DNA from: an uncultured Clostridia bacterium
Lineage (GTDB): Bacteria > Bacillota > Clostridia > Oscillospirales > Ruminococcaceae
Reading direction: 5' to 3'
Assembly (NCBI GenBank): GCA_946183095.1
Contig: CAMHBE010000089.1
Coordinates: 1-7,328, forward strand
Length of the DNA: 7,328 bases
The translations under genes and the position numbers were made by a program. The notes below the pieces were generated by a model that searched no databases, had not been told where the DNA came from, and saw only the letters and a list, made by a program, of their open reading frames with translations. Numbering within the stretch: the first letter of the stretch is position 1; the number at the start of each line of letters is the position of its first letter. This document shows, piece after piece, positions 1 to 7,025 of this stretch.

Positions 1-669
1 CGCCCCGTCGGAGAGGGCTGACATCTTCTGCGCCTGTTCGGGGGTGGAGATGCCGAAGCCGATAGCGCAGGGGACATTGCTGTGTTTGCGGACGGACGCG
101 ACGATCGACGCGATATCCGTCTTTATCTCGCTGCGCACCCCGGTTACGCCGAGACTTGACACTATATAAAGAAATCCTTCTGCTTCTTTGGCTATCATCT
201 CTATGCGCTGCTCGGATGTGGGCGCTATCATGGAGATAAGATCAATGCCGTACTGCCTGCACACGGGAGCAAAATCCCCCTTTTCCTCGAACGGCACGTC
301 GGGCAGTATTATGCCGTCAATACCTATCTCAGCACACGCCTTTATAAATCTTTCCGTACCATAGGAGAACACCACATTCGCGTATGTCATGAACACGAGC
401 GGTATCTTCACGTCTTTGCGGAGTTCCCGCACAAAATCGAATATCTTGTCGGTAGTTACCTTGCCGGACAGCGCGCGGATGTTAGCCGCCTGAATGACAA
501 CGCCCTCCGCCGTGGGATCCGAGAACGGTATGCCGAGCTCTATCATGTCCGCGCCGTTCTCGACCATTGCACGCACTATCTTCCCGGTAGTTTCAAGATC
601 GGGATCGCCGCAGGTGATGAACGGTATGAATGCCTTTCCGTTTCTGAAAGCGTTTGCTATATTACTCAT
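1..669 (-). CDS. trpA: Tryptophan synthase alpha subunit, 3' end outside window
   Basis: The alpha subunit cleaves indole-3-glycerol phosphate to indole and glyceraldehyde-3-phosphate and passes indole to TrpB through the internal tunnel of the cytoplasmic alpha2-beta2 complex. The frame is open from the ATG at 669 to the left edge, 223 codons. The family is usually about 250-270 residues, so roughly 35-45 are missing. Visible motifs are FITCGDPD (17-24), [13 protein letters not shown] (44-56), the LPDVPFEE segment (122-129) and the flexible-loop GVTG (174-177). The catalytic Glu is E44. The position of the second catalytic acid, Asp60 in the Salmonella enzyme, is a Glu here (E55). The start overlaps the end of trpB by eight bases (ATGAGTAA) and has a GGGGGG-type ribosome site nine bases upstream, so the two subunits are probably translationally coupled. 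Identity is very secure; only the C-terminus is unseen. Confidence 0.96.
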   Translation of the reverse strand, partial: MSNIANAFRNGKAFIPFITCGDPDLETTGKIVRAMVENGADMIELGIPFSDPTAEGVVIQAANIRALSGKVTTDKIFDFVRELRKDVKIPLVFMTYANVVFSYGTERFIKACAEIGIDGIILPDVPFEEKGDFAPVCRQYGIDLISMIAPTSEQRIEMIAKEAEGFLYIVSSLGVTGVRSEIKTDIASIVASVRKHSNVPCAIGFGISTPEQAQKMSALSDGA

Positions 670-1846
670 AGATCTCTTCCCCCCTGTATCTTGCTATCGC
701 AGCACAGTCCTTGTCACCGCGTCCCGATATCGTTATTACTATTATCTTGTCCTTACCCATTTCCGGTGCTATCTTTATGGCGTGCGCGACCGCGTGCGCA
801 GACTCTATGGCGGGGATTATGCCCTCCGTCTTTGAGAGGAACTCGAACGCGTTCACCGCTTCATCGTCCGTTATCGCCACATACTCCGCGCGCCCGGTAT
901 CATGCAGATACGCGTGCTCGGGACCTATGCCGGGGTAATCCAGCCCCGCCGATATCGAATAAACCGGCGCTATCTGCCCGTATTCATCCTGACAGAAATA
1001 GGACTTCATGCCATGGAAAATGCCGAGACGACCGGTGTTGATCGTAGCCGCAGTCTCGAAAGTGTCGATGCCGCGCCCCGCAGCTTCACAGCCGATAAGA
1101 CGGACGGACTTGTCCTCAATGAAGTTGTAGAAAGTCCCCATGGCGTTTGAGCCGCCGCCGACGCAGGCTATCACCGCGTCGGGAAGCCTGCCCTCCTTTT
1201 CGAGCATCTGCTGCTTTATTTCACGGGAAATAACGGACTGGAAATCGCGGACGATAGTGGGGAACGGGTGGGGTCCCATTACCGAACCGAGACAGTAGTG
1301 CGTGTCCGCGATACGGCTCGTCCACTCTCGCATAGCTTCGGATACCGCATCTTTCAGCGTGGCAGTGCCGCTCGTAACGGGAATGACCTCCGAACCCAGC
1401 AGCTTCATGCGGTAAACGTTGAGCGCCTGACGCTTCGTGTCCTCCTCGCCCATGAATACCACGCACTCCATGCCCATAAGAGCGGCTGCCGTTGCCGTTG
1501 CAACGCCGTGCTGTCCCGCGCCTGTCTCCGCGATAAGTCTTGTCTTGCCCATTTTCTTCGCAAGCAGAGCCTGTCCGAGCACGTTGTTTATTTTGTGGGA
1601 ACCCGTGTGGTTCAGATCCTCGCGTTTGAGGTATATCTTCGCACCGCCGAGTGTCTTTGTCAGCTTTTCCGCGTAGTACAGCCGCGACGGTCTGCCGGCG
1701 TAGTCGTTGAATAATTCCGTCAGTTCAGCGTTGAACTGCGGGTCATCTTTATAACGGTCGTAGGCTTCTTCAAGCTCTATCACCGCATTCATCAGAGTTT
1801 CGGGGATGTACTGACCCCCGTGCTGCCCGAATCTTCCGTTGCTCAT
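662..1846 (-). CDS. trpB: Tryptophan synthase beta subunit
   Basis: PLP-dependent beta subunit that condenses indole with L-serine to give L-tryptophan, in complex with TrpA. At 394 residues it is complete (family about 390-405). The PLP-binding lysine is K85 in HTGSHKIN (80-87). The catalytic Glu is E107 in AETGAGQHG. The phosphate-binding loop is GGGSNA (230-235). [10 protein letters not shown] and ISGRGDKD near the C-terminus complete the fold. The N-terminal [11 protein letters not shown] signature is that of the standard TrpB1 class that pairs with TrpA, not the stand-alone TrpB2. The start is fixed by AAAGGAG at 1856-1862, nine bases before the ATG. A 52-base gap separates it from trpF, holding only that ribosome site and a weak 5-bp hairpin (1875-1895). 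The TAA stop lies inside the start of trpA. Confidence 0.98.
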   Translation of the reverse strand: MSNGRFGQHGGQYIPETLMNAVIELEEAYDRYKDDPQFNAELTELFNDYAGRPSRLYYAEKLTKTLGGAKIYLKREDLNHTGSHKINNVLGQALLAKKMGKTRLIAETGAGQHGVATATAAALMGMECVVFMGEEDTKRQALNVYRMKLLGSEVIPVTSGTATLKDAVSEAMREWTSRIADTHYCLGSVMGPHPFPTIVRDFQSVISREIKQQMLEKEGRLPDAVIACVGGGSNAMGTFYNFIEDKSVRLIGCEAAGRGIDTFETAATINTGRLGIFHGMKSYFCQDEYGQIAPVYSISAGLDYPGIGPEHAYLHDTGRAEYVAITDDEAVNAFEFLSKTEGIIPAIESAHAVAHAIKIAPEMGKDKIIVITISGRGDKDCAAIARYRGEEIYE

Positions 1847-1855
1847 AGTGTGTTT

Positions 1856-1862
1856 CTCCTTT
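1856..1862 (-). promoter_or_regulatory. Ribosome binding site of trpB
   Basis: Minus-strand AAAGGAG ends nine bases before the trpB ATG. After the trpF/trpB gap the ribosome must re-initiate, and this strong site supports independent initiation. Confidence 0.85.
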
Positions 1863-1898
1863 CAGTATAAATGCCGGTCACTGCCGTCCGGACCGCGA

Positions 1899-2516
1899 TC
1901 ATACGTTGTATAATTGCTCCTGTGACCGTACAGCGTTTATAAAGCGTCTTATCTTGTCGCAGTCCTTGATGCCGTCCGTTTCGACCCCGGTGCTGACATC
2001 CACGCACCATGGGCAGTATTTTCGTACCGCCTGTTCGACATTTTCCGGTGTCAGCCCGCCCGCAAGCATATACAGACGGTCAACGTCCTCCAGATAATCC
2101 CAGTCGAACGACTCGCCGGTGCCGCAGCCGTTGTCCAGCAGAAGCATATCCGCAGAGGATGCGAGCGCATTTTCTATATCGGCGGCGGTGCGTATCGTGT
2201 ACGCCTTTATCACGGGCATCCCCGTCAGCGCTTTGACCCGCTGCACCTGCCCGTCCGTTTCGCTGCCGTGGAGCTGCACCGCGTCGATGGCTCCCGACCG
2301 CGCAATGTCGCAGATAACGTCGGTGTCCTCGTCAACGAACACCCCCACGGTCTGTATGCGCCTGTCGAGCTTTCCGCGGAACTCCAGCGCCTTTTGCGGT
2401 GCGATGTACCGCCGGCTGCTTTTTGCAAATATGAATCCCGCGTAGTCGGGAATGAACTCGTTCAGATATCCGCAGTCCTCGTCCCGCATTATCCCGCAGA
2501 TCTTTATTTTAGTCAT
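1899..2516 (-). CDS. trpF: Phosphoribosylanthranilate isomerase
   Basis: Cytoplasmic TIM-barrel isomerase that converts N-(5'-phosphoribosyl)anthranilate to the ribulose form (CdRP) by an Amadori rearrangement, the step between TrpD and TrpC. At 205 residues it is full length (family about 200-210). The general base Cys is C7 in KICGI. The general acid Asp is D128 in LLLDNGCGTG, followed by FDW. The phosphate site is made by LAGGLTPENV and DVSTGVE near the C-terminus (families often read DVSSGVE). The ATG sits one base after the trpC stop, and AAAGGA seven bases before it lies within the end of trpC, so translation is likely coupled. It is a free-standing protein, unlike the fused TrpC-TrpF of enteric bacteria. 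Confidence 0.96.
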   Translation of the reverse strand: MTKIKICGIMRDEDCGYLNEFIPDYAGFIFAKSSRRYIAPQKALEFRGKLDRRIQTVGVFVDEDTDVICDIARSGAIDAVQLHGSETDGQVQRVKALTGMPVIKAYTIRTAADIENALASSADMLLLDNGCGTGESFDWDYLEDVDRLYMLAGGLTPENVEQAVRKYCPWCVDVSTGVETDGIKDCDKIRRFINAVRSQEQLYNV

Positions 2517-2517
2517 T

Positions 2518-3300
2518 TCAATGTCCTTTCAGTTCCGAAAGTTTCATCCGTTTGTCGGCGGCACGCATCAGAGTTTCACCGACCAGAAGAGCGTCTGCAC
2601 CCGCTTTGCGCATTGCATCGACATCTTCTGCGGTCTTTATTCCGCTTTCGGCAACAAAAACGATGTTATCGGGAACAAGTTTCCGCAGTTCCGCGGAATT
2701 TTCCGTGTTCACCGTGAAATCTTTGAGGTTCCGGTTGTTCACGCCTATCACCCGCGCTCCGACATCCGCCGCCATTCGTATCTCTTCCGCGTCGTGTGCT
2801 TCGACAAGCGCCGACAGACCCAGCGTATCGCAGATACCGATATATCTTTCAAGCGTCGGCGCGTCAAGTACGGAGCATATCAGCAGCACCGCAGCCGCCC
2901 CGAGAGTGCGCGCTTCGTAGATCATATACTCGTCAACGGTGAAATCCTTGCGTATGCAGGGGATCTTAACGGCGGCGGCTATCTCGCGGAGATACTCCGT
3001 GCTGCCGAGGAACCATTCGGGTTCGGTGAGCACGCTGATGCAGTCGGCTCCCGCCGCTTCGTACTCTTTTGCTATCCTAAGGTACGGGAAATCCTCCGCT
3101 ATGATGCCCTTTGACGGGGACGCTTTCTTACATTCGCAGATAAACGCGATATCCTGCTTTTTCAGCGCCTTTTCAAACGAGAATGTCAGCTTCGGCATTG
3201 CAAGAGCCTTTTCCCGCATCTCATCTGCCGGGACACGCTCTTTTGCCGCTGCAACGCGCTTTCGGGTGCTTTCGGCTATCGTATCGAGTATATTCTTCAC
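2518..3300 (-). CDS. trpC: Indole-3-glycerol phosphate synthase
   Basis: Cytoplasmic TIM-barrel enzyme that decarboxylates and cyclises CdRP to indole-3-glycerol phosphate, the substrate of TrpA. At 260 residues it is complete (family about 255-270). Hallmarks in order are [10 protein letters not shown] (56-65, with the catalytic Glu/Lys pair), [10 protein letters not shown] (91-100), IRKDF with the catalytic Lys at about 118, LVEAH (165-169), GVNNRNL (186-192) and AESG (217-220). The start is a GTG whose bases overlap the trpD stop (GTGA), with GAGGAG eight bases upstream inside trpD, so coupling to trpD translation is expected. It ends one base before trpF. An in-frame ATG start that would fit the spacing is absent, which supports the GTG. 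Confidence 0.97.
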   Translation of the reverse strand: MKNILDTIAESTRKRVAAAKERVPADEMREKALAMPKLTFSFEKALKKQDIAFICECKKASPSKGIIAEDFPYLRIAKEYEAAGADCISVLTEPEWFLGSTEYLREIAAAVKIPCIRKDFTVDEYMIYEARTLGAAAVLLICSVLDAPTLERYIGICDTLGLSALVEAHDAEEIRMAADVGARVIGVNNRNLKDFTVNTENSAELRKLVPDNIVFVAESGIKTAEDVDAMRKAGADALLVGETLMRAADKRMKLSELKGH

Positions 3301-4316
3301 TTGTTCGACTCCTCAACAAACGCGTTCAGCACTTCCATTGCCTTGCCGTTATCGACAAGTTCCGCGGCTTTCTTCACGCCTTCCGCGAAGGAGGGAGCCT
3401 TGCCGCCGACGTATATCGCCGCACCCGCGTTCATCAGCACCGCACTGCGCTTTGCGCCTTTTTCCTCGCCGGAAAGTATCGCGCGGGTGATCTTCGCGTT
3501 CTCGGCGGGGGTGCCGCCCACGAGTTCGGACTTGTCACACTGCGCAAATCCGAAATCCTCGGGCTTTACGGTGTAGGTCTTGTACCAGCCGTCGTTGAAC
3601 TCGCACACAACGGTTGGGGAACTTACGGATATCTCGTCGAGCTTATCAGTTCCGAACACCACCATACCGCGCTTCATGCCGAGGGTGGTGAGGACCTGCG
3701 CTATCGGCTCGACGAGGTAACGGTCATACACGCCGAGAACGATATACTGCGGGCTTGCGGGGTTTGTCAGCGGTCCTAAGATGTTGAACACGGTTCGGAA
3801 ACCCAGCTCCCTGCGTATCGCGCCCACATATTTCATGGACGTGTGGTACTTCTGCGCGAAGAAGAAGCATATACCGACTTTATCGAGAAGTTCGCGGCAT
3901 TTGTCGGGCGTAAGGTCGATGTTCACGCCGAGCGCTTCAAGGCAGTCGGCTGCACCGCAGAGGGAAGATGCCGCGCGGTTGCCGTGTTTTGCAACTTTCA
4001 CGCCTGCCGCGGCTATTATCATCGCGGACGTTGTTGAAATGTTGAAGCTCCCCGCGTTATCGCCGCCCGTTCCGACTATTTCAAGCACCTCGAAGTCGTG
4101 CTCGACTTTCGTCGCGTGGTCGCGCATTGCAGCCGCACAGCCCGATATCTCGTCTATCGTCTCGGCTTTCGCGCTTTTGGTCGAAAGTGCCGCGAGGAAC
4201 GCCGCATTCTGCGTGGGCGTAGTCTCGCCGCTCATTATCTCGTTCATTACCGTGTATGCTTCATCGTATGTCAGATCCTGCTTCTGCACTATCTTGACTA
4301 TTGCTTCCTTTATCAT
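3297..4316 (-). CDS. trpD: Anthranilate phosphoribosyltransferase
   Basis: Transfers phosphoribose from PRPP to anthranilate, giving phosphoribosylanthranilate for TrpF. It is a soluble homodimer of nucleoside phosphorylase class III fold. At 339 residues it is full length (family about 335-350). Motifs are [14 protein letters not shown] (82-95, PRPP and diphosphate loop), KHGNRAASS (110-118) and [10 protein letters not shown] (177-186). The N-terminal helices (1-70) match the family's dimer domain. The ATG at 4316 was chosen because AAGGAGG (4324-4330) precedes it by seven bases and the protein then begins at the usual place (MIKEAIVKI). The frame stays open for 58 more codons upstream to a TTG at 4490, but that stretch is repeat DNA with no family similarity. 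It is not fused to trpG, and a hairpin array of 445 bases separates the two. It overlaps trpC by four bases. Confidence 0.97.
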   Translation of the reverse strand: MIKEAIVKIVQKQDLTYDEAYTVMNEIMSGETTPTQNAAFLAALSTKSAKAETIDEISGCAAAMRDHATKVEHDFEVLEIVGTGGDNAGSFNISTTSAMIIAAAGVKVAKHGNRAASSLCGAADCLEALGVNIDLTPDKCRELLDKVGICFFFAQKYHTSMKYVGAIRRELGFRTVFNILGPLTNPASPQYIVLGVYDRYLVEPIAQVLTTLGMKRGMVVFGTDKLDEISVSSPTVVCEFNDGWYKTYTVKPEDFGFAQCDKSELVGGTPAENAKITRAILSGEEKGAKRSAVLMNAGAAIYVGGKAPSFAEGVKKAAELVDNGKAMEVLNAFVEESNK

Positions 4317-4323
4317 GTTAAGT

Positions 4324-4330
4324 CCTCCTT
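4324..4330 (-). promoter_or_regulatory. Ribosome binding site of trpD
   Basis: Minus-strand AAGGAGG, close to a perfect anti-16S match, ends seven bases before the ATG at 4316. It decides the trpD start against the longer open frame and marks the downstream edge of the trpG-trpD hairpin array, from which trpD must be translated independently of trpG. Confidence 0.92.
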
Positions 4331-4337
4331 TGTGTGT

Positions 4338-4402
4338 GGTACGCCGATAGGTTGTGGTACAGCGGGCAGTGAGCGGTACGCCGAAAAGTGGTGGTACAGC
4401 GG
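4338..4402. repeat. Two 28-bp direct repeats, 37-bp period
   Basis: Copies lie at 4338-4365 and 4375-4402 and agree at 25 of 28 positions, separated by nine bases. Each copy starts with GGTACGCCGA and ends with GGTACAGCGG, so GGTAC recurs at 4338, 4356, 4375 and 4393, every 18 or 19 bases. The 37-base period is not a multiple of three, which argues against a coding repeat. The second copy runs into the palindrome GGTGCACC (4401-4408). The unit lies just upstream of the trpD ribosome site. Confidence 0.85.
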
Positions 4403-4411
4403 TGCACCCTG

Positions 4412-4457
4412 ACACTTGCTTTCTGTTGCCGCATCCGTGCGGCGTTTGGGCAAGTGT
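4412..4457. repeat. Two-tier hairpin in trpG-trpD array
   Basis: Outer arms ACACTTGC/GCAAGTGT (8 bp, perfect) enclose inner arms GCCGCA/TGCGGC (6 bp, perfect) with loop TCCG. Eight and six unpaired bases lie between the tiers. It is directly followed by a 7-bp hairpin TCAATGC/GCATTGA (4459-4477). Confidence 0.8.
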
Positions 4458-4487
4458 TTCAATGCGTCCTGCATTGACCCGCACCCG

Positions 4488-4512
4488 CAAGGGGGCTCAT
4501 GTCGCCCCCTTG
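4488..4512. repeat. 9-bp GC-rich perfect hairpin
   Basis: Arms CAAGGGGGC and GCCCCCTTG pair perfectly around a seven-base loop (TCATGTC). On the operon strand no T-run follows, so it is not a classical terminator, but it is the most stable element of the array. A smaller GCAGCG/CGCTGC hairpin (4522-4536) lies next to it. Confidence 0.82.
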
Positions 4513-4569
4513 ACCCCGGCAGCAGCGACGCGCTGCACCGAGATGATGTGTATTATCATGCACTGCTCC

Positions 4570-4597
4570 TATCATAAGTCTCTGAGAACTTATGATA
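4570..4597. repeat. 10-bp perfect hairpin
   Basis: Arms TATCATAAGT and ACTTATGATA pair perfectly around an eight-base loop. Its AT-rich stem contrasts with the GC-rich hairpins beside it, which suggests modules of different origin. Confidence 0.82.
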
Positions 4598-4633
4598 ACC
4601 GCAGCACACCGATATCTTATTACTACGTTTTCG

Positions 4634-4656
4634 CTTCCTTTGTCGCACAAAGGAAG
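4634..4656. repeat. 10-bp perfect hairpin with 3-base loop
   Basis: Arms CTTCCTTTGT and ACAAAGGAAG pair perfectly around CGC. The outer bases ACTA (4622-4625) and TAGT (4657-4660) can extend it across an eight-base bulge. Confidence 0.82.
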
Positions 4657-4670
4657 TAGTGAGGGAGTTT

Positions 4671-4722
4671 GAGGGAGAGACAACGTCTCTTCCTCATGTG
4701 GCTCGCCCTCAAGGCGAGTCAC
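4671..4722. repeat. Pair of adjacent hairpins (11 bp and 10 bp)
   Basis: The first hairpin (4671-4681/4685-4695, loop AAC) and the second (4698-4707/4713-4722, loop CTCAA) lie two bases apart. Each has a single imperfect pair that is G-U if read as plus-strand RNA but A-C if read as the trp mRNA. Confidence 0.8.
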
Positions 4723-4761
4723 GGTCTCAAGCGCCAGCGACCTCTCTCCGCCAGCGGTCTC

Positions 4762-5337
4762 TCACCGGCTGCGGCTCTCTATGAACGCTCTGAGCATCTC
4801 CTTGCCGTGCGGGGTCATGATAGACTCGGGGTGGAACTGCACGCCGAAAATGGGATAGTCCCTATGCTGTACTGCCATTATCTCGCCGTCCTGTGTGCGG
4901 GCGGTCACTTTCAGGCAGTCCGGGAGTGTTCCTTCGTCGGCAGCGAGGGAATGATAACGCGCTACGGGCGCTTTCTCCGGCACACCGGCAAACAGCGGGC
5001 AGCTCCTGTCGAACGTTACCTCGGACTGCTTGCCGTGCATCAGACGCTTCGCGTAGGTTATCTTCGCTCCGTATGCCGCACATATCGCCTGATGACCAAG
5101 ACACACGCCGAGTGTCGGGATGCTCCGGCTCACCGTTGCAGCCACCTCAACTATATTACCCGCGTCCTCGGGTCTGCCGGGACCCGGAGAGATGATGATG
5201 CACCCGGGGCGGAGCGCCTCTATCTCGCTTACCGAAAGCTCGTCATTGCGCACCACCTTTATATCCGGCTCTATCTCGCCGATATACTGATACAGATTAT
5301 ACGAAAAGCTGTCATAATTGTCTATCAGCAGTATCAT
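4762..5337 (-). CDS. trpG: Anthranilate synthase glutamine amidotransferase subunit
   Basis: Class I glutamine amidotransferase subunit that hydrolyses glutamine and channels ammonia to TrpE for anthranilate synthesis. At 191 residues it is complete (family about 187-195) and unfused. The nucleophile is C79 in GVCLGHQAI. The other two triad residues are H169 and E171 in GVQFHPES. The oxyanion segment is PGPGRPEDAG (51-60), and the N-terminus ILLIDNYDSFSYNL is typical. In some Firmicutes the homologous PabA/TrpG protein also serves p-aminobenzoate synthesis, so a dual role cannot be excluded, but its place directly after trpE argues for a dedicated tryptophan role. The ATG overlaps the trpE stop (ATGA), with GGTGAT five bases upstream, giving coupled one-to-one synthesis of the two subunits. 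The stop abuts the hairpin array. Confidence 0.96.
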   Translation of the reverse strand: MILLIDNYDSFSYNLYQYIGEIEPDIKVVRNDELSVSEIEALRPGCIIISPGPGRPEDAGNIVEVAATVSRSIPTLGVCLGHQAICAAYGAKITYAKRLMHGKQSEVTFDRSCPLFAGVPEKAPVARYHSLAADEGTLPDCLKVTARTQDGEIMAVQHRDYPIFGVQFHPESIMTPHGKEMLRAFIESRSR

Positions 5338-6806
5338 TCGATATCACCCGCCCTTTCGAGTGCGTTTATCACCGCTTTCGCCTTGTTGATGCACTCGTTG
5401 TACTCGTTTTCCGGCACGCTGTCGGCTACTATGCCCGCGCCGCTCCGCACGAACACCTTACCGTTCTTCTTGTACGCTATGCGGATAGCTATGCAGGTGT
5501 CAAGATCGCCGTTGAACGCCGCGTAACCTATCGCACCGCCGTATATGCCGCGCTTGCTGCCCTCCAGTTCATTTATCAGCCTGCACGCGCGTATCTTCGG
5601 CGCTCCCGAAAGCGTCCCCGCAGGCAGTACCGCGTTCACAGCGTCTATCGCGTCTTTGTCTTCGCGTATGATGCCGCGCACCGTCGAACCTATGTGCATG
5701 ACGTGAGAATACCGCTCTACCGAGTGCAGCTGCTCGACCTCCACCGTGCCGAATCTGCTTATCCTGCCGAGATCGTTGCGCCCGAGATCTACCAGCATAT
5801 TGTGCTCCGCAAGCTCCTTCTCATCTCTGAGCAGTTCCTCTTCGAGCCGCTTGTCCTCTTCGGGGGTTTTCCCGCGCGGACGGGTTCCCGCAAGAGGAAA
5901 TGTGTGCAGCACCCCGTTTTCGAGCTTCACAAGCGTTTCGGGGGATGCACCCGCCACCTCAACGTCTGTTCCCGAAAAATAGAACATATAAGGCGAGGGG
6001 TTTATCGTCCGCAGCATTCGGTATGTGCTCAGCAGACTGCCTTCAAACGGCGCGGACAGGCGGTTCGACAGCACTATCTGGAAGATGTCGCCCTCCTTGA
6101 TGTAGTTCTTCGCCTTCTCCACCATCGCGCAGTAGCGTTCTTTGTCGAAAAGCGGCGTTATCTCGCCGGTTATGCGCCCTGCGGGTTCATTCAGCCGTTC
6201 GCCGTTCTTCAGCAGACCTATCATCTCCCGTATCTCGTTCCTTGCGCGGTTGTACTCCGTTTCGATACGATCGGGGTCGTCTATGCGCATATTCGCTATC
6301 AGGATGATCTTCTGCATGGCGTTGTCAAAAGCTATCACCTTGTCGAACAGCATCAGGTCAACGTCCTTGAAGTGCTCGCTGTCGTCGGTCTTCACCTTTA
6401 TCGTGGGTTCGGTGTAGTTTAAGAAGTCGAATGAGAAGTACCCCACGAGCCCGCCCGTGAACGCCGGAAGATACGGGAGCTTCGGGCTTTTGTGGCTCGC
6501 AAGGAGCTGGCGGATATACGCCGACGGATCATCGGTCTTTATCGTGAGATCGCCCGCTTTCAGCTCCCCGTCAACACAGGTAAGCTCGGTCTTGGGTTCG
6601 TATCCCAGAAACGTGTAGCGTCCCCATGTGTCCTGCTCCGACACGGACTCAAGCATATAAACGTGGGTGGAGACATTTTTTAGTATGGACAGCACACCGA
6701 GCGGAGTGTACATATCCGACAGGATCTCGCAGCTCAGCGGGAATACGGCATATCCGCCGCCCGCGTATTTTTTCACTTCCGCAAGATCGGGCATACAGCT
6801 GTACAT
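5334..6806 (-). CDS. trpE: Anthranilate synthase component I
   Basis: Makes anthranilate from chorismate using ammonia supplied by TrpG; first committed step of the pathway. From the ATG at 6806 it is 490 residues, normal for the family (about 480-520). The N-terminal domain carries MLES (51-54), the LLES-type tryptophan feedback site, and NPSPYMFYF (269-277) completes that pocket, so allosteric inhibition is expected. The C-terminal chorismate-binding domain shows LAGTRPRG (305-312), AEHNMLVDLGRND (333-345), AGTLSGAPK (396-404), GGAIGY (423-428) and GAGIVADS (456-463). The full set, including the feedback motif, favours TrpE over PabB. The ATG at 6806 was chosen because AGGTG lies six bases upstream. 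A longer frame begins with TTG at 6839, but that codon sits in the T-tract of the leader terminator. The T-box leader controls transcription. Confidence 0.97.
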   Translation of the reverse strand: MYSCMPDLAEVKKYAGGGYAVFPLSCEILSDMYTPLGVLSILKNVSTHVYMLESVSEQDTWGRYTFLGYEPKTELTCVDGELKAGDLTIKTDDPSAYIRQLLASHKSPKLPYLPAFTGGLVGYFSFDFLNYTEPTIKVKTDDSEHFKDVDLMLFDKVIAFDNAMQKIILIANMRIDDPDRIETEYNRARNEIREMIGLLKNGERLNEPAGRITGEITPLFDKERYCAMVEKAKNYIKEGDIFQIVLSNRLSAPFEGSLLSTYRMLRTINPSPYMFYFSGTDVEVAGASPETLVKLENGVLHTFPLAGTRPRGKTPEEDKRLEEELLRDEKELAEHNMLVDLGRNDLGRISRFGTVEVEQLHSVERYSHVMHIGSTVRGIIREDKDAIDAVNAVLPAGTLSGAPKIRACRLINELEGSKRGIYGGAIGYAAFNGDLDTCIAIRIAYKKNGKVFVRSGAGIVADSVPENEYNECINKAKAVINALERAGDIE

Positions 6807-6812
6807 TTTCTG

Positions 6813-6817
6813 CACCT
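6813..6817 (-). promoter_or_regulatory. Ribosome binding site of trpE
   Basis: Minus-strand AGGTG, preceded by GGAAAGGC, lies six bases before the ATG at 6806. It is just downstream of the leader terminator, so it is only transcribed when the T-box reads through. It decides the start against the TTG at 6839. Confidence 0.75.
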
Positions 6818-6837
6818 GCCTTTCCGGGGCGGAAAAC

Positions 6838-6878
6838 AAAAAGCCCGTCCCTGACTGAAATTCAAGTCAAGGACGAGC
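6838..6878 (-). terminator. T-box leader intrinsic terminator
   Basis: On the minus strand a 14-bp stem (arms 6865-6878 and 6843-6856, two G-U pairs) with an eight-base loop (6857-6864) is followed by TTTTTG (6842-6837). The 5' arm contains CCTTG, which can instead pair with CAAGG at 6896-6900 to form the antiterminator, so the two structures exclude each other. Expected to stop transcription when tRNA-Trp is charged. Confidence 0.93.
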
Positions 6879-6885
6879 GTAAACT

Positions 6886-6899
6886 CGCGGTGCCACCTT
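6886..6899 (-). promoter_or_regulatory. T-box consensus sequence
   Basis: Minus-strand AAGGTGGCACCGCG, a full match to the T-box core. The bulge TGGC (6892-6895) is the tRNA acceptor-end contact, and the flanking bases form the antiterminator helices. Confidence 0.97.
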
Positions 6900-7022
6900 G
6901 ATTCACGGCATGATACCGTGCACTTAGCGGGATACCTCTATATCCCCGGCAACTGACGTATGCCCGAACGTCGCAGTTTTATCGGGAGCTTCCGCTCTTT
7001 ACCCGACTGCGCCCTCTGCGGT

Positions 7023-7025
7023 CCA
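7023..7025 (-). promoter_or_regulatory. T-box specifier codon UGG (Trp)
   Basis: Within the run CAAATGGACCGC on the minus strand, TGG sits where T-box specifier loops carry the codon, followed by the usual purine and ACC. It fits the anticodon CCA of tRNA-Trp and agrees with the genes controlled. Confidence 0.9.

Larger units (their letters stand above)
4317..4761. repeat. Composite hairpin/repeat array between trpG and trpD
   Basis: This 445-base gap contains no supportable gene and is nearly filled by inverted repeats. From left to right (plus coordinates, arm/arm) they are 4412-4419/4450-4457 enclosing 4428-4433/4438-4443; 4459-4465/4471-4477; 4488-4496/4504-4512; 4522-4527/4531-4536; 4570-4579/4588-4597; 4634-4643/4647-4656; 4671-4681/4685-4695; and 4698-4707/4713-4722. 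Direct repeats bound both ends: the 28-bp pair at 4338-4402, and CGCCAGCG twice at 4732-4739 and 4749-4756, reaching the trpG stop. Flanking TrpG and TrpD are intact, so nothing was disrupted. None of the hairpins has a convincing U-tract on the operon strand, so they do not look like ordinary terminators. The best reading is a mosaic of palindromic intergenic repeats of the REP/BIME kind; this is inference, as copy number in the genome cannot be seen. Confidence 0.75.

Noticed and set aside
4338..4402. Possible CRISPR-like array
   Set aside because: Only two imperfect copies with a nine-base separator are present. There is no third repeat, no normal-length spacer and no cas gene.
4317..4490. 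58-codon N-terminal extension of TrpD starting with TTG at 4490
   Set aside because: The extension is made of the 37-bp repeat and hairpins. AAGGAGG directs initiation at 4316, where the family's normal N-terminus begins.
4459..4722. Minus-strand open frame of 87 codons starting with GTG inside the trpG-trpD gap
   Set aside because: It runs straight through five hairpins, has no ribosome site before its GTG, resembles no protein family I know, and is best explained as chance openness of repeat DNA.
4412..4722. Intrinsic terminators within the trpG-trpD array
   Set aside because: None of the stems is followed on the minus strand by a run of T residues, so premature termination is not supported by sequence alone.
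6807..6839. 11-codon N-terminal extension of TrpE starting with TTG
   Set aside because: The TTG lies in the T-tract of the leader terminator with no ribosome site. The ATG at 6806 has AGGTG at proper spacing.
494..6901. Many long plus-strand open frames across the operon, up to 285 codons
   Set aside because: All lie opposite well-identified trp genes, give no recognisable motifs, and arise from codon bias of the coding strand.
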